Part shown: piece by piece, positions 1 to 11,395 of the stretch
How positions within the stretch are numbered: position 1 is the first letter of the stretch
Layout of the letters: every line of letters begins with the position of its first letter
Source: Neoceratodus forsteri
Taxonomy: Eukaryota > Chordata > Ceratodontiformes > Ceratodontidae
Direction of reading: 5' to 3'
Assembly: GCA_016271365.2 (NCBI GenBank)
Contig: JADMNL010000023.1
Span: 606,332,501-606,396,500 of the forward strand
Length of the DNA: 64,000 bases
Position numbers and translations under genes: made by a program
The notes under the pieces: generated by a model
What the model saw: only the letters and a program-made list of their open reading frames with translations
The model's database searches: none
What the model was told of the DNA's origin: nothing

Positions 1-1789
1 CGAGCTTTGCTTGTCTGCAGTCTCCATCAGCTTGCCTATAGCAGAGGTAAGTATGCCACACCTGTAGTTGCTTGTATCCTACTGTCCCCCCTTGTGGAGC
101 TATACTATGTTGATGGATCACCAATCCACTGGCACCACTCCATACTTCAGTAAGTCATTGAATATATGGGTTAAGAGTACTGCCACTCTGCAGCCAGTTC
201 CCTCAGTACACATGCATGCAGGCCATCCAGGCTTGGCACCTTGTCCACCCTGGGGATTCTAGACCCATTTTACCCAGTCTACTAAGATTTGTATTCTGCC
301 CATTTCTTGAACTCACCATGTGGTAGCCTTGATACTACTCCTAGCAAGGACCATTGCCCTCTACTGAGCAAAAGTAATTGTTTAGTATATTTGCATTTCA
401 GTGTTTATTTAGCTATATAAACATTCACACTAAATATAGAGCAAGCTGGTAAACACTGGCAATTTCTCCCACAGAACTATACCACATTCCCAAGGCAGTA
501 TGAGTATGGTTTAGCTAACATGTAATACAAATCAACAGTTTAAATATATAATAAATCATGCATCCAAGTGTTAAGTTACATAGATCAAAAGGCATTACAA
601 AATTAAACATTTAAGTCTGCTTTTCTTAAGCAGAAACCTGGGGGTAAACACACTTTAAACAGTGTCATGGAGGCATAGATGAAGAAATATAGGCAAACCA
701 GAAGGCATTATAAAATTGTCAAGTAATGTTTTACTATTATTAATAACAAAAAAAAATGAAATTGTGCAGGATAGTTCTTGATTCAGGTAGTTCAAACAAA
801 AATCCTCCTCTGAGTCTCTTTCCAAAATCTCCATCCCTCTCTGTCTTTCTCAAGAAAACGTTGCTCTCTTTTTATAAATTTTCCTGGAAATTACATTCTG
901 TATCCTGTTCTTGTAAATTACACCCCATGTGTTCCACAAAATGTATTAGACTTTGTCAGATTCTCTCCTGTGATCAGCCTAAAGAGTACATTAGTCTTCT
1001 TAACAGGTGCAACCAATTAAGACATCCTGTCTCAGTGTTGATTCCCTGCTGATAACGCTACAAATAAGCTTGTGGAGGTCAAAATGGAGCTCAAGGTTAA
1101 CCTTTGTGTTCCAGATAAACCCATTTAGTAGTCTGTAATATTTCAACAATATGATTATATAGATTTTCAAACCAAGGATCTCAGTTTCACATAACCATTC
1201 ATATATATTTTTAACCACAGGGAAGCAAAGGAAGAAAGAAAGAATAGAAACAGCAAGTGAAGAAAGGGAAAAATGGAGGAAATTGTGGGACCATCAGAGT
1301 GGTCAGTTCCTAGGTGCCACAAGGAAAATTTGATTGTGCAATCAGACAGGCAAAGGAAAGACAATTGTCAGAAAAGGAAAGGGCAGAATAGATAGTTGTT
1401 TTTAACTCTCCTGCATAACAAATAGGACAAGGTCTTACCAACCGTGTCACAAAAAGCAGTAGTTGGCAAACAACTTTCAATAGGTGCAAGAAAATAAATG
1501 ACGAGTTCAGAAATGTTACTATGAGAATTTCTTTTAGCTACAAACCATATCTAAGTTTTTAGACAAGTCTTACTAAACATAAAAGGCATGCTATATACTT
1601 CCTGCACAAAGACAGAGGCAGTATTTTACTAGCAATAGTAAATAGCCTCTACCTCCTGTCAAAATGTTTCAGGCCCTATCTGTGAAATTGCACCCTGGAG
1701 TGCCTCTGTTTAACCCTGTGGGAGGTTTTAAAAGGCATTGAAAACCTTCTTATAGTGCCAGGCCTTTAATGGAGTGGATTAAATAACCT
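1..1789. other. Unassigned AT-rich sequence
   Basis: No exon, conserved protein fragment or recognisable repeat was found here on either strand. The short open frames carry no known motif and lie in low-complexity AT-rich DNA. It probably belongs to the long TENM1 intron downstream of the exon at 24937-26148, because the final TENM1 exon was not found between here and that exon. Confidence 0.4.
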
Positions 1790-1918
1790 TGTTCAGATCT
1801 TTATCATCTTTTGCTGTATTTACTGGTTTTATTATTCTGGTTTTATCTTTTGTAAAGCGCCTTGGTTATGGAAAGGTGATTATGTGAAATAAAGGACATT
1901 ATTATTATTATTTATTGT
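1790..1918 (+). repeat. L2-like LINE/SINE 3' end remnant
   Basis: The segment holds 'tgtaaagcgccttggttatg' followed by a short spacer, 'gaaataaagg' and an 'attattattattt' tail. The 'gtaaagcgcctt' motif ahead of an ATT/AAAT tail is typical of L2-type LINE 3' ends and the SINEs that share them. Only the 3' end remains, so orientation and class rest on this motif alone. Confidence 0.45.
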
Positions 1919-2689
1919 GAAAACATTACAAATTTAAGAAAGCATATACTTCTGTAAAAACACACAATGATAAATCATGGAGCTTACCATAGGGTATGTC
2001 ATTTACAAAATGCAGTGTTCTAGGAAGGAGAAGCATGACAAGGAAATCCTGTACAGGACAAGTAAAGTGAAAGGGGACATGTAAATTAAAACAAATGAGA
2101 AGAGTTATAAAACCTGATTTTTCTAGTGTGACTGTGGGAGATTATGTAAATGAGGATGAAGTGAACAGCGAGCTGAATCTTGTAAACTTAAGCCGTCTCC
2201 TTTTTGGGTGACTGAAATATAATAGAAAAGATGGTTCCAACAGTTGATACTGTAACTCTGAACCCTGAAACAATACTGTATGTTATAGTGAAAGTTTAGA
2301 TACGATGCTGGGAATTCTGGCACCTAGCATCTATTCTTATCTGCTGGAAAAACAAGTTCTATTTGGGAAACAGAATAAATGCATTTATCATAAACTGAGC
2401 ATTAAAATGTAATACTGAAAGACATGTTTTCACATAAATGCTGAAGGGTAGTGACCATCACCCAAGATAATTATTGTAGCAACCCAGTAGGCCACAAAAC
2501 CTAAACATATTTACCCTTAATGGCTGATAAGGCAACAATTACACTCTTGTTGAGATTCTGGGGTTTTAATGCTCTTTTGTGAGTCCTGTGGAAGCACTAG
2601 TTGACCTATTTACCACAATAGTACAATATAAAGCAGGCCAATCACAATCTGCATTCAGCCTGTTCAAGTCCTGATTCTATTAAAATCCT
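1919..2689. other. Unassigned intronic or intergenic sequence
   Basis: AT-rich unique-looking sequence in which I see no coding signal. The part next to 2690 could contain 3' UTR of the PTP4A2-like retrocopy, but I cannot confirm that by eye. Confidence 0.35.
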
Positions 2690-3226
2690 TTGCCACAAAA
2701 TGCAAAACCTCATAACTTCTACTGGATGCAGCAGTTGGTCCAATGACCATTAGAATCCTTAAAGCACAGGCACATCTTCGGAAGATATTTCTCCAAAGAC
2801 AGCAGCTGTTTGCTATTGAAGAATCCACAGCAGTTCTGTCCGATGAACTGCACTGCATCATCATACTTCATTCCACAGACAATCAATGCAAGGCCACTAG
2901 AACTGGAATGCTCCCAAATCCTGTGACACAGTTCAGAGCAAAGCAACAGCCAGGCTCTCATTTAGCTTTCAACAGGTTTAGCCAGTCATCTACAATCTGG
3001 TTGAATGGTGGGGCACCATCATCAAAAGGCCAGTCAAACTCCCGAATGCCTTCCTTTTCTACTTAGGTAGTATCATAGGTGGCTTCACATACTCTTACCA
3101 CTATACTAACTCCATACCTTTTTGTTTCTCTATAAATTTGTTTAAGGTTGCACTGGTAGGGCCTGTGAGTGATGAAGAATTACATATTCCTGTACTTGTT
3201 TTCCACAAGAGCTGGGCAGTCATTCA
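2690..3226 (-). pseudogene. PTP4A2: Processed pseudogene of PRL tyrosine phosphatase PTP4A2
   Basis: Read on the minus strand across several frames, this stretch follows the PTP4A (PRL) phosphatase family from its N-terminal part to the C-terminal CxxQ-type end, with no introns. Recognisable pieces in order are an ATLNKF-like segment (about 3110), the WPFDDGAPP segment of the WPD loop, then [39 protein letters not shown] and a terminal [20 protein letters not shown] and NSKQLLxLEKY favour PTP4A2 over PTP4A1 and PTP4A3. The active-site loop, HCVAGLGR in living family members, reads NCVTGFGS here, so the catalytic Arg and preceding His are lost. Stops and frameshifts interrupt the frame. In living paralogues the enzyme is a prenylated membrane-associated phosphatase. 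This copy is an old, dead retrocopy, probably inserted in the TENM1 intron. Confidence 0.85.
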
Positions 3227-4402
3227 GACCATGGTCTTGAAGGTTTCAATAAACTCAAAATGGTTTAAAATGAAAAAAAAATTCTGTACATAGAAATACT
3301 GATGCAGAGAGAAAAATATGAAGTTTAGTTCACTATAACCCACCTGACATTCTTAGTTCTTACAAATATGAAGTTGAGAAGAAATGGGAGTAAAATGGAT
3401 TTCAGCTGGAAGCAACAATTCTTCCTCAACCCACTAATACTGGTGCAATAAGTTAAAGTGTACTGAAATTTACTCCATCTGGCTCTTTACTTCTTGAATT
3501 TGAATGCTTTGCCAGTGCAAAATATTAAGACATCTTGTCCAGGGAATGACCAGAAGCTTATACTGGGTTTCTTCATGGAGTAGTAATAAATTTCTACAGT
3601 TCATTTGCCTGCAGAGAGGTCATTCTGGCCCAGCTGAAATCTCCACTGTGCTTCAGAAACTCCATAAATATGTGACCAAGAATGCTAGAGAACTGAGGGA
3701 TATGCTTACTCATTGAAGACTGTAAGTTAATCTGAATTGTATTGCTGTACCATAGAATATGATGCTGTGAAGAGCGCATTGCTAGGCTAAGCTTGACAGT
3801 GGAACTCACTCACTGATGCTGGCAGTCACTGACACAGGCAATGCAATACTACTCCCAGTTCATTTGTCTGCTGCTGTCATCTTCCACTACCTCCCTCCTC
3901 AGCTAGCCTAACTGTTCTCCCTTGTTTTCCTTTTTTCCTTATGTATCTAGGCATTCTTTTCTGACACCTTTACTCTATCAGCAGTCCACAGCTGTGTGTC
4001 TGCCTGTGTCCTCCTGTCCTCCACCCTTCCCTCCTTGAGTTTAGCCTGATAATCTTGACAGGAATCCTCCCTCTTGTTCCTCTTGTACTCAGTGAAGGCC
4101 CTTCTTTATGCCATCACCACCTTCCTCACCCTTTGGATAACCAGATCTTTTGGAGATCTTCCTTGCACAAGACTTGGTCACCTCCAGGTATGTCCCCTTA
4201 ATCCTACCCCACTGTTCTTTCACCCCTCAATCTGTTCTATACATGCCAATATTTTCCTTACTAGTTCCTGCATCTTCCCTAAATCTACATGTTCCAGGTC
4301 CAGAATCACTGTCTTTCATGGGGGACCCATTGCCCCTCATAGTTCTAACTACACTGTGTTGAGGTCACAGGACCCCAACCATTACCCGATGTGAGCAGTA
4401 TA

Positions 4403-4404
<2 letters not shown>
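3227..4404. other. Unassigned sequence
   Basis: Mixed sequence with a CT-rich stretch at about 3900-4380. The longest open frame (4074-4394, plus strand, 106 codons) lies in that CT-rich stretch, shows no domain I recognise and is probably chance. I find no repeat-family match by eye. Confidence 0.35.

Positions 4405-4442
<38 letters not shown>
4405..4442. repeat. (TA)n microsatellite
   Basis: An almost pure TA dinucleotide run of about 19 units follows 'tatgcatata'. It is perfect over most of its length, so probably length-polymorphic. Confidence 0.95.
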
Positions 4443-4446
<4 letters not shown>

Positions 4447-4723
4447 AAAACATGCCAGGGTGTGTTATTATGGGTCATTAATCATACAACTTGAGTGTGT
4501 TGTTAGACATGAGGCACTTGTGCTAAGTGCCTTTAAACACACAAGAAGAAAGTGCAATTATTGACCATAACTACATATTGCTGAAGCATCTAATTTCACT
4601 TGTACAGTAGCATGGGTTCTACTTGCAAATGTTTTAAGAAAGCTTTTTATGATGTTTAATAAGACAATACTGTTTGCTGTATGAAATATAAATGAAGACA
4701 CTTAGTTTTATTCGAGGCATATT

Positions 4724-5417
4724 GACCTGGGGTAGTCATATCAGATGACCTAAAGGTGAACAAGCAATGTGAGAGGGCAGTAAGTAGGGCTGGGGATACT
4801 GGAATGAATAGGGAGAGGCATCACCAGTAGAAAACAGGAAGTTGTTATCCCTCTGTACAGACAGCTGGTGAGACCCCATCTGAGTACTGCATGCAGTTCT
4901 GAGACCCAATCTTCACAAAGACATAGACTAGATGGGGGCAGTCCAGAGGAGGGCAACTGAAATGGTGTAGGGTATGCACCAGAAGATGTATCAAGACAGA
5001 CTTAATGAGCTTAACATGTATAGCCTGGAGGAGGGGGGACATGATAGAAACTTTCAAGTACCTCAAGGGAATCAACAAAGTCCAAGATGGTAACATCTTT
5101 CAGAAAAAGAGGTGTGCAAGAACAAGGGGACAATCTGAGCTGAGGGACAGCTTAGGTAATGTGAGGAAGTATTTTTCATCGAGAGGGTTGTGGATGCATG
5201 GAGAAGCCTTCCTGAGGAGGTTGTGGAGTCAAAAACAGTGGTGGAATTCAAGAATGCATGGAACAGGCATAAGGCAATTCTAGGAGGTGGAGTAGGAAGA
5301 AGTAGGCTGTTGGTTAGCTAGGATCTGCAGCTTATCCATTTGGTAGAGAAATGGGCAGACTAGGTGGGCCAAGCAATCTTTATCTGCCATCAAATTCTAT
5401 GTTTCTATGTTTGTAGC
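4724..5417 (+). mobile_element. CR1-type LINE fragment, 3' end (family A)
   Basis: This is the C-terminal end of a CR1-group ORF2 plus its short 3' UTR. Landmarks repeat in the other family-A copies of the window: a GVIISDDLKV-like start, 'tggtgagaccccatct', 'gagtactgcatgcagttctg' (a LEYCxQF-like motif), 'gatagaaactttcaagtacc', 'ttgtggatgcatgg' (from VVDAWNSL-like coding) and a tail ending 'tctatgtttctatgttt'. Many frameshifts make it inactive. Similar copies are near 33.2-34.1, 37.8-39.1, 50.3-51.1, 53.6-54.9 and 57.0-57.4 kb. Confidence 0.8.
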
Positions 5418-5443
5418 CACACTTGGTGCACAGGCTAAATTGT

Positions 5444-5696
5444 CAGTGTCAGTGGCTCAGCAGGTAGCATACTCTCTGAGGCTGGAGATCAGAGGGCTGT
5501 GGGTTTGGTTCCACATCTGGCACTTGGGTTGATATCCCAGTACTGACACTGTGGTGCAGCATGAGAGGGGTGCTTCACTTCTGAGGTGCGTCTTTTGGAT
5601 GAGATGTTAAACCGAGGTCCCATCTGCCTGGATTGGTGGTAGTTCAGGTGGATGTCAAAGATCCCATGGCACTTATCGAAAATAGTAGGGAAGTTT
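5444..5696 (+). mobile_element. tRNA-derived SINE, 5' half (split by a LINE)
   Basis: It begins 'gtcagtggctcagcaggtag', an RNA polymerase III A-box-like tRNA head, and has a B-box-like 'gggtttggttcca' about 60 bp later. It then shares a long body with the copies at 23.99 and 48.8 kb: 'actgacactgt', 'ggatgagatgttaaaccgag' and 'agatcccatggcactt'. It stops at 'agtagggaagttt', and its missing 3' half resumes at 11190. The Tx1 LINE at 5697-11189 therefore landed inside it. Confidence 0.85.
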
Positions 5697-6809
5697 ATTG
5701 AAAAAAATCATAACATCACAAAAATCAAAATACATCAGAAATCACTAAAATGCATACAAAAACCAGGTATACTGTATAACATAACAAAAGAATAAAACAG
5801 AAAATTAATAAGAAATCAAAGAGAAAATGTTTCCACAAATCATTTACCTTATCTTGTGAAAATCTACTAAAATCATTTTCTTTGACACATAATAATCCTG
5901 CTTCAATTTGAGAAATAATAGTAGTATTCAATACTTGTTGTTGTTGTAGAACATACTGACAGCGTGCCTGTCATAAAAATTATTGAGCATAGGCAAAAAT
6001 ACATTCAATGTACTCTTATGGTAAGTCCTCCATTTTCCTGTATAATCACCTAAAATTAAAGTATGATAAGAAATAAGAGACAAAAAAGGTATATTCCAAT
6101 GTAGGGCAGCATCATGCCAAAATAGCTGGCTATGAGGGCAGGTAATGAAAAATGAAGCATAATTTCTTCTACATTAGGACATGTAAGTCTAGACAATACC
6201 TATCTGCTTGAGGTTTATATTTTAGATTTCCCTAACTCCCAACCTCCCTGAACAGACAGCCATACAACATCCCAGAGGTGAACAGGAAGCCTAAAATCTG
6301 TTAGTTTGCATAGAGCAAATATAATTTTAGTAGGAACACAATCAGGAAAAAGGAGATACATTTGCTGAACATCATAGACAATATAGGAATAAAAGGATTT
6401 CCTATCCACATATATTAATTTAGTAAAGGAATCTTTCCATTGCTGCATTTTTTAATAGAAGATATTCTATAAGCAGGAAGAGAATCAGAAGATAATATTT
6501 TAGGAGGCAGAAGAGTCCATTTTATAAAATAACGGGACCAAAGAAATTGGGACCATAACTGCCATGACATGGTGGCAAAGGTCCAGAGATAATTAAAAGA
6601 ACTGAAGAAATAAAGGGAGTGATAAAAACAATAGGGTTAATCATATTTAAACCTCCTTTTAATAGATAACAGTAATTTCCGTTTCACGGATTTAATCTAT
6701 TACCCCATATCATTGGAAAAAGACTAAAAATCAGGTTTCTAAATGAACTGAGGGTTATATACGTAACTTAAGTAATGAAAGACAGGCAACAACAATTTTT
6801 AACTATCAT

Positions 6810-8350
6810 AACCTGTTTTTCTTCCCAAACTTCCAACATTTCCACCTATTAATTTTAGTTTCACCAAGCTGTAACTGTCGCTCCCAATTATATGTAGCCA
6901 AATCACTTGGACCAAACCAAAGACCCAGAATTTTGTGAGGGTAGAAACTAAAGGGATCCCTAATTATCCAGAGAATTAGTCTGTGTATGGTCCAAGGAAA
7001 AATAAGACTTTTTCCTGTATTAAGACCTGCCCCAGAAAATGAACCATAACTTGAAAAACTTCCAAAGCCCATTCCAAAGAAGAAACATCTTGGACAAGCA
7101 ATGTAACATCATCAGCATAAGCAGTAATCTTTTCAAGCGGTAACATGGGGAAAGGGCTAAACCAGTAATACTCTGATCCCATTGTATTTGTCTAATAACA
7201 GGATCAAGAGTAAAAGTATACAAAAGTGGGCTTAAAGGACAGCTCTGTCTGACTCCTATAGCAAGTGGAACACCGGTCCCAAAAAGCCCATTAACTGAAG
7301 GATAATGGTGGCATGGGAATATAACATAATGATCCAGTTTACAAGTTGTTTGGGGATACCTTAATGCAATAATAAAGGAAAAATATTGATGTCGAACCAG
7401 GTCAAAAGCTTTGACTTCGTCCAAAGCTACCACATATCTTGAAATATGTGTATGGTACTTGCCTCATACAGTTCCCTTTAGTAGATATAAATTATGCTGC
7501 ATTTTTCGATTGGGATTGCACAGGTCTGAGCTGGATGAATAATGGAATCAGCAACTGTTAACAACCGATTATTAATGATTTTGGTCAACATTTTATAATC
7601 ACTATTTAAGAGACTGAGGGACTCCAGTTAAAGAGTAGATTTTATCTCCAGATTTATACAAGAAATGAAGAAGAGAGGTGTTAAATCAAAAAAGATGATT
7701 GTGAGGTTAACATAGAGTTGAAAACTAAGGCAAAAATAACACATATAGGAAAGAAGTTTTTAAAAATCATTAGATATGCTATCGAGTCCAGGAGATGTAC
7801 CGGTAGTTAATTGTTTTATTACCTCTTCTACTTCTTGTGAAGAAATAGGTTGCAGTAAACAAAGTGACATAGAATCTGCCATTTGAGGAAAAAGTGTAGA
7901 AAACCCATGTAAAAGGGTAGCATTAGAATCAAAGGAGGTACTAAAAGTAGTACCAATAAATTGTTGTACCACAGACAGCATTTCCAAATCAATAGATACC
8001 ACAGTACCATCTGGTTTACAAAGGCTGATCATCAAAGTTTTATCCAGTTGCTGTTTACATGCAGCACATGGATCAGATGCTGGTGTGTTCTTCATCCCAT
8101 ATCTGAACTCCATTTCTAACGATTTAGCCCTGTCATACTGATAGTCCTTCATTTGCTTTTTAATTTCAGAAATCTGGGACTTGAATTTCAAACTTTCAAG
8201 TGGAGGGAGGGACATTAATTTATATAATTGATTCCTAAGCATTAAGTAGTGTAAATAATTAGAATTTGCTTTTTTTCTACTAAAGGTAAGTAAAAGACTT
8301 TTAATTCCACTTTGTATCAAGCCACCAATCAAAGAGATTGTCAAAAACAC
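6810..8350 (-). pseudogene. Tx1 LINE ORF2 reverse transcriptase region (broken)
   Basis: Three overlapping minus-strand frames carry successive RT motifs. The first (7760-8350) holds the linker ahead of the RT core and ends in a TTGTSPGLDSISNDF segment, the TGKSPGPDG-like motif that opens the RT core. The second (7020-7433) holds DEVKAFDLV (motif A, normally DxxKAFD) and GVRQSCPLSPLLY (motif B). The third (6976-7182) holds ITAYADDVTLLV, the catalytic YADD of motif C. In the living family this enzyme copies LINE RNA at a nicked target. Here the motifs fall in different frames with stops between them. The Ser in GVRQS replaces the usual Gly. Confidence 0.88.
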
Positions 8351-8399
8351 ATAATAGAGTTCTGAGCTGCAAAAAACTTTATTTGAGAGACACCGCTAG

Positions 8400-9060
8400 G
8401 GGAATCCAAAGAGACATATTTAAATGCCATCGTTGGAGAGCAGAGAATATTTTGGAGGAACCACAGATAAACTCAAAGTACAAAATAAAATCTCATGGTC
8501 TGAAAATTCCATAGGTTTGGAAATACAAAAAATAGGTATAAGATGTATAGAAACAAAACATGTCAATACGGGTAGCATAAATGTGCCTATGGTATGTAGC
8601 TCCACTATCAGTTTTATGTATGGTTCTATAAGCATCTCATAAACTAGCTTCAGAAATATGACGTAAGGCATGAGAGTCACAATACATTTTTTTTCTTGTA
8701 CTCACCTGCAAATTTAGTATCCACAGTACAATTAAAGTCACCTCCCAAATAACATACATTTTTGTATATAAAAAGGCTTAATGTCTTCAAATAGTTTGAT
8801 CCTAGCAGTTTTAAGCTGTGGAGCATACAAATTAATAAGATGGAAAGAAAAATCCCCAAGGGTACAGTCAAGAATCAAAGCTCAGCCAGGTTGGATGTCT
8901 ATGAGTCTAGAAACACGAAACTTAGTGGATTTAAATAGAATGCCAATCCCATCAGCAGAATCCAATCCAAAAGTCCAAAAGAAGGGTCCCAATGCCATCG
9001 CTCTTTACTCGCTCAACCTCATAAAGAGAGGATAAACATGTTTCTTGTAAAAATGATGTC
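8400..9060 (-). pseudogene. Tx1 LINE ORF2 endonuclease region (broken)
   Basis: Minus-strand frames carry landmarks of the AP-like endonuclease of L1/Tx1 elements. In order these are GIGILFKS (about 8950), an INLYAPQ segment (about 8830), YLGGDFNCTVD with the GDFN metal-site motif (about 8745), and FSDHEILF with the catalytic SDH (about 8500). In active family members this domain nicks the target DNA and sets site preference, which matters here because of the apparent SINE-specific insertion. Stops and frame changes show the copy is inactive. Confidence 0.85.
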
Positions 9061-9138
9061 TACATCAAGGAGTCAAAATGAAAATACAGAAACTTGTTTT
9101 TATAAGCTTTCAAGCTACAAACATTAAAAGACCCAACC

Positions 9139-10692
9139 TTAATGTAGCCATCTAAAGTGAAAGAAAGTCAAGGCCTCCTTTAAGCTATTACTAGCTTTCC
9201 ATTTTTCCCTTTTTTCCTTTTTTTCTTTGGATATTTCAGTGGATTTACTATCCTCATCTTCTGTTACCAGCTCAGACCTATGAGAGGCGTCAGATTCTAG
9301 ATCAGAATCAGTCACATCATCTTGCAGAGGAGAAAAAGATTCTCCGTAGGTATAGGGCAAGGAGTGTGATGTCTAAGAGAGGACCTAGTAAACCCTGCGA
9401 CTCTTAACAGTCTCAAATAAGGGGGAGGCATGGAAGTACCATCAGGTTGTCCCTGCACAGAGGGAGAAACTACTGAAACAGTATCAGGAGAAAGAACAAT
9501 AGCCTGAACCTGTTCTGGGGTAGGGGAGGCCTATCTGTAGAAGATATAGTTTCAGTATTCTGGGAAAGAAATGATTCTGTAGAAGGATCTGTTTCATTTA
9601 GTGGGACAGAGGAGGTAGAAAACTAGAATCCTTTTTCTTTCCTGGGCCTTGTTGACTAAATCATCCTGGTCCCATCTTTCAGTTCTATTGTGCTTGGCCC
9701 AAGGACATTGATGAAATGCATGTCCTTTCTCATCGCACAAGTTACACTGAAAAATGTTTTCACACAAATCTACTGAACGACCATAGCCTCCACATAAGGA
9801 ACACTTTAACATATCACAAGAGCTGCTGATATGAGTTCTGGACCCACATTTATAGCAAGCCCTCAGTTGTCCACTATAAAAGCAAACCCTCTATCCTTTC
9901 CCAGAAAAAACTATTTGGTAAATGAATAACGCCTGAATTAACCCGAAACAGTTTTACTTTTAAATTTCCACCCCCAGGTCCAAATGCCTTCCAAATCAAG
10001 GAGAGCTTCAGGAGGGCCAAGGATGTCACAACGATTTTGTAACTAAAGCTAAATATCACTGACATTAGCACCTTTGTTATGTAAACATTTTAGTGACATA
10101 TCTAATCTGTGGTCTTGTAAGAGGGATTGCAAAAAGGGGGTCCATAGAGGGGAGTTTTAAGAACAGAGTATTTTTCCCATAACTTTTCTAAACTACTGTT
10201 AAGCCTAAAACTTATAGCAAAAGAATCTTCCACTGAGATATGAATCAAAGCGTATATATCGAAGGGGAAAATGCATAGAGCCTTTTCAAAAGCTGATTAG
10301 CTACATAATATCTATCAGGGTGTGTAGAAAGCTCTCCTTATATCGTGAGCCAAACAGCATTTCATCTAGGTGCTTGCTCAAGTTTATTTTTAAATAAGTC
10401 TGACATAGGAATACGATGAGTTTTCTCCAAATTACCCTTTTCAGAGCCCATCTCTGAACCCACTTCCTCTGATCATCCCTCCCCTACCCGAGGATGTGCT
10501 CGGTCTAGACAAGGCCGCAGGACGATCCTTTAACTTATGCACATCAGTAGATGAGGCCTCATGAAATAAAGTTTGTCCAGTACCTGAGCTCAGTTTAGTA
10601 GTCACGGTGGCATGCTTAGTTGAAGTAGGAGGCCTAACATCATCCCAATCAGGATCCGACTCCATTGTCCTGAGGCTGTACGCTTCCAACAT
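9139..10692 (-). pseudogene. Tx1 LINE ORF1 (gag-like, zinc knuckles), broken
   Basis: The frame opening at 10692 begins MLEAYSLRTMESDPDWDD, a plausible ORF1 start. Further along, at about 9690-9800, is a Cys/His-rich stretch with CSLCGGYG and CNLCDEKGHAFHQCPWAKH, a CCHC-like zinc-knuckle array typical of Tx1 ORF1. The distal part (9139-9360) is acidic then basic, with a KEKKEKREK run. ORF1 proteins of this group bind LINE RNA. The frame is interrupted several times. Confidence 0.8.
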
Positions 10693-11189
10693 GATTTCAA
10701 AAGAGTCTCATCAGCTGACCAGTCTCACAAAAGCCTCAGAGTCACTGGAAGACCAAATTGTCAGTGTACCATCTGTGATGTAGAGCAAGGCGAGAAATAG
10801 GAAGAGCAGAATTTCCAGCCTCACGGCTGCTCCAGCATGATACCTGGAAGTTCTAGTTGAGAAAGTGAGTCCTTAGGAGATCCACTGCCGAGAATCGGAG
10901 AAAAATGTAGCGCTTCCACAGGATCAGAAACTGGTGCTTGCATGGTAGAAATTAGAACAGTTTCAGATGCCTTCTCCCGAACTGGTAAGGTACCAGCAAT
11001 CTCCCAATAATAAGAATCTGAAACAACAATTGAAGGTATCTGTGCCTGAATGCAAGGCAGAGCATTCTCAGTAGAAAGCGCTTCATAGAAGTCTCCTCAG
11101 AAGCTTAACAGCAGCACATCCTGCTGCATGAAAGGCTGTGCATCATCTGCTATCCTGCAGACACAGCGTGCCCCCCACTGGCAACACGC

Positions 11190-11395
11190 AGTAGGGGAAT
11201 TTTCCCTGTGTCCCGGCCAAATTTCCTCATTCACTAAAAATACCACCAACAGCTTAATCTGGGTCAAGGTCAGTTGGCATTCATCTGTATCCCCTCCTCG
11301 GTCGTGCCTGAAAATAGGCAGGATTTGTCTAGTGCACTTACCTGGCCAACAAAACTAAATAAATAAAAATAAAATAAAATAAATAAGTACAGAAA
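11190..11395 (+). mobile_element. tRNA-derived SINE, 3' half (split by the LINE)
   Basis: This continues the SINE begun at 5444. After the duplicated 'agtaggggaattt' come 'ccctgtgtcccggccaaa', 'ataccaccaacagcttaatc', 'gcctgaaaataggcaggat' and 'cttacctggccaac', then an AAATAAAAATAAA-type tail. The same order occurs at 49141-49336. Joined to 5444-5696 it gives an element of roughly 450 bp. Confidence 0.82.

Larger units (their letters stand above)
5697..11189 (-). mobile_element. Near-full-length Tx1-group (L1 superfamily) LINE, inactive
   Basis: A 5.5 kb non-LTR retrotransposon on the minus strand, with its 3' end at 5697 and 5' end near 11189. It holds a 5' UTR, a gag-like ORF1 with zinc knuckles (about 9590-10692), an ORF2 with an APE-type endonuclease (about 8400-9060) and a reverse transcriptase (about 6810-8350). 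Both ORFs are broken by frameshifts and stops, so it is dead. The flanks repeat about 13 bp: 'agtagggaagttt' at 5684-5696 and 'agtaggggaatttt' at 11190-11203. These fit a target-site duplication of the interrupted SINE. L1/Tx1-type motifs in the RT (GVRQ..CPLSPLL, YADD) and the CCHC ORF1 support the Tx1 group. Confidence 0.88.

Noticed and set aside
4074..4394. 106-codon plus frame as a gene
   Set aside because: CT-rich, no known domain, and no splice or promoter signal.
5444..5520. A functional tRNA gene
   Set aside because: A-box and B-box are present but the cloverleaf is not, and the sequence continues into a SINE body seen in two other places.
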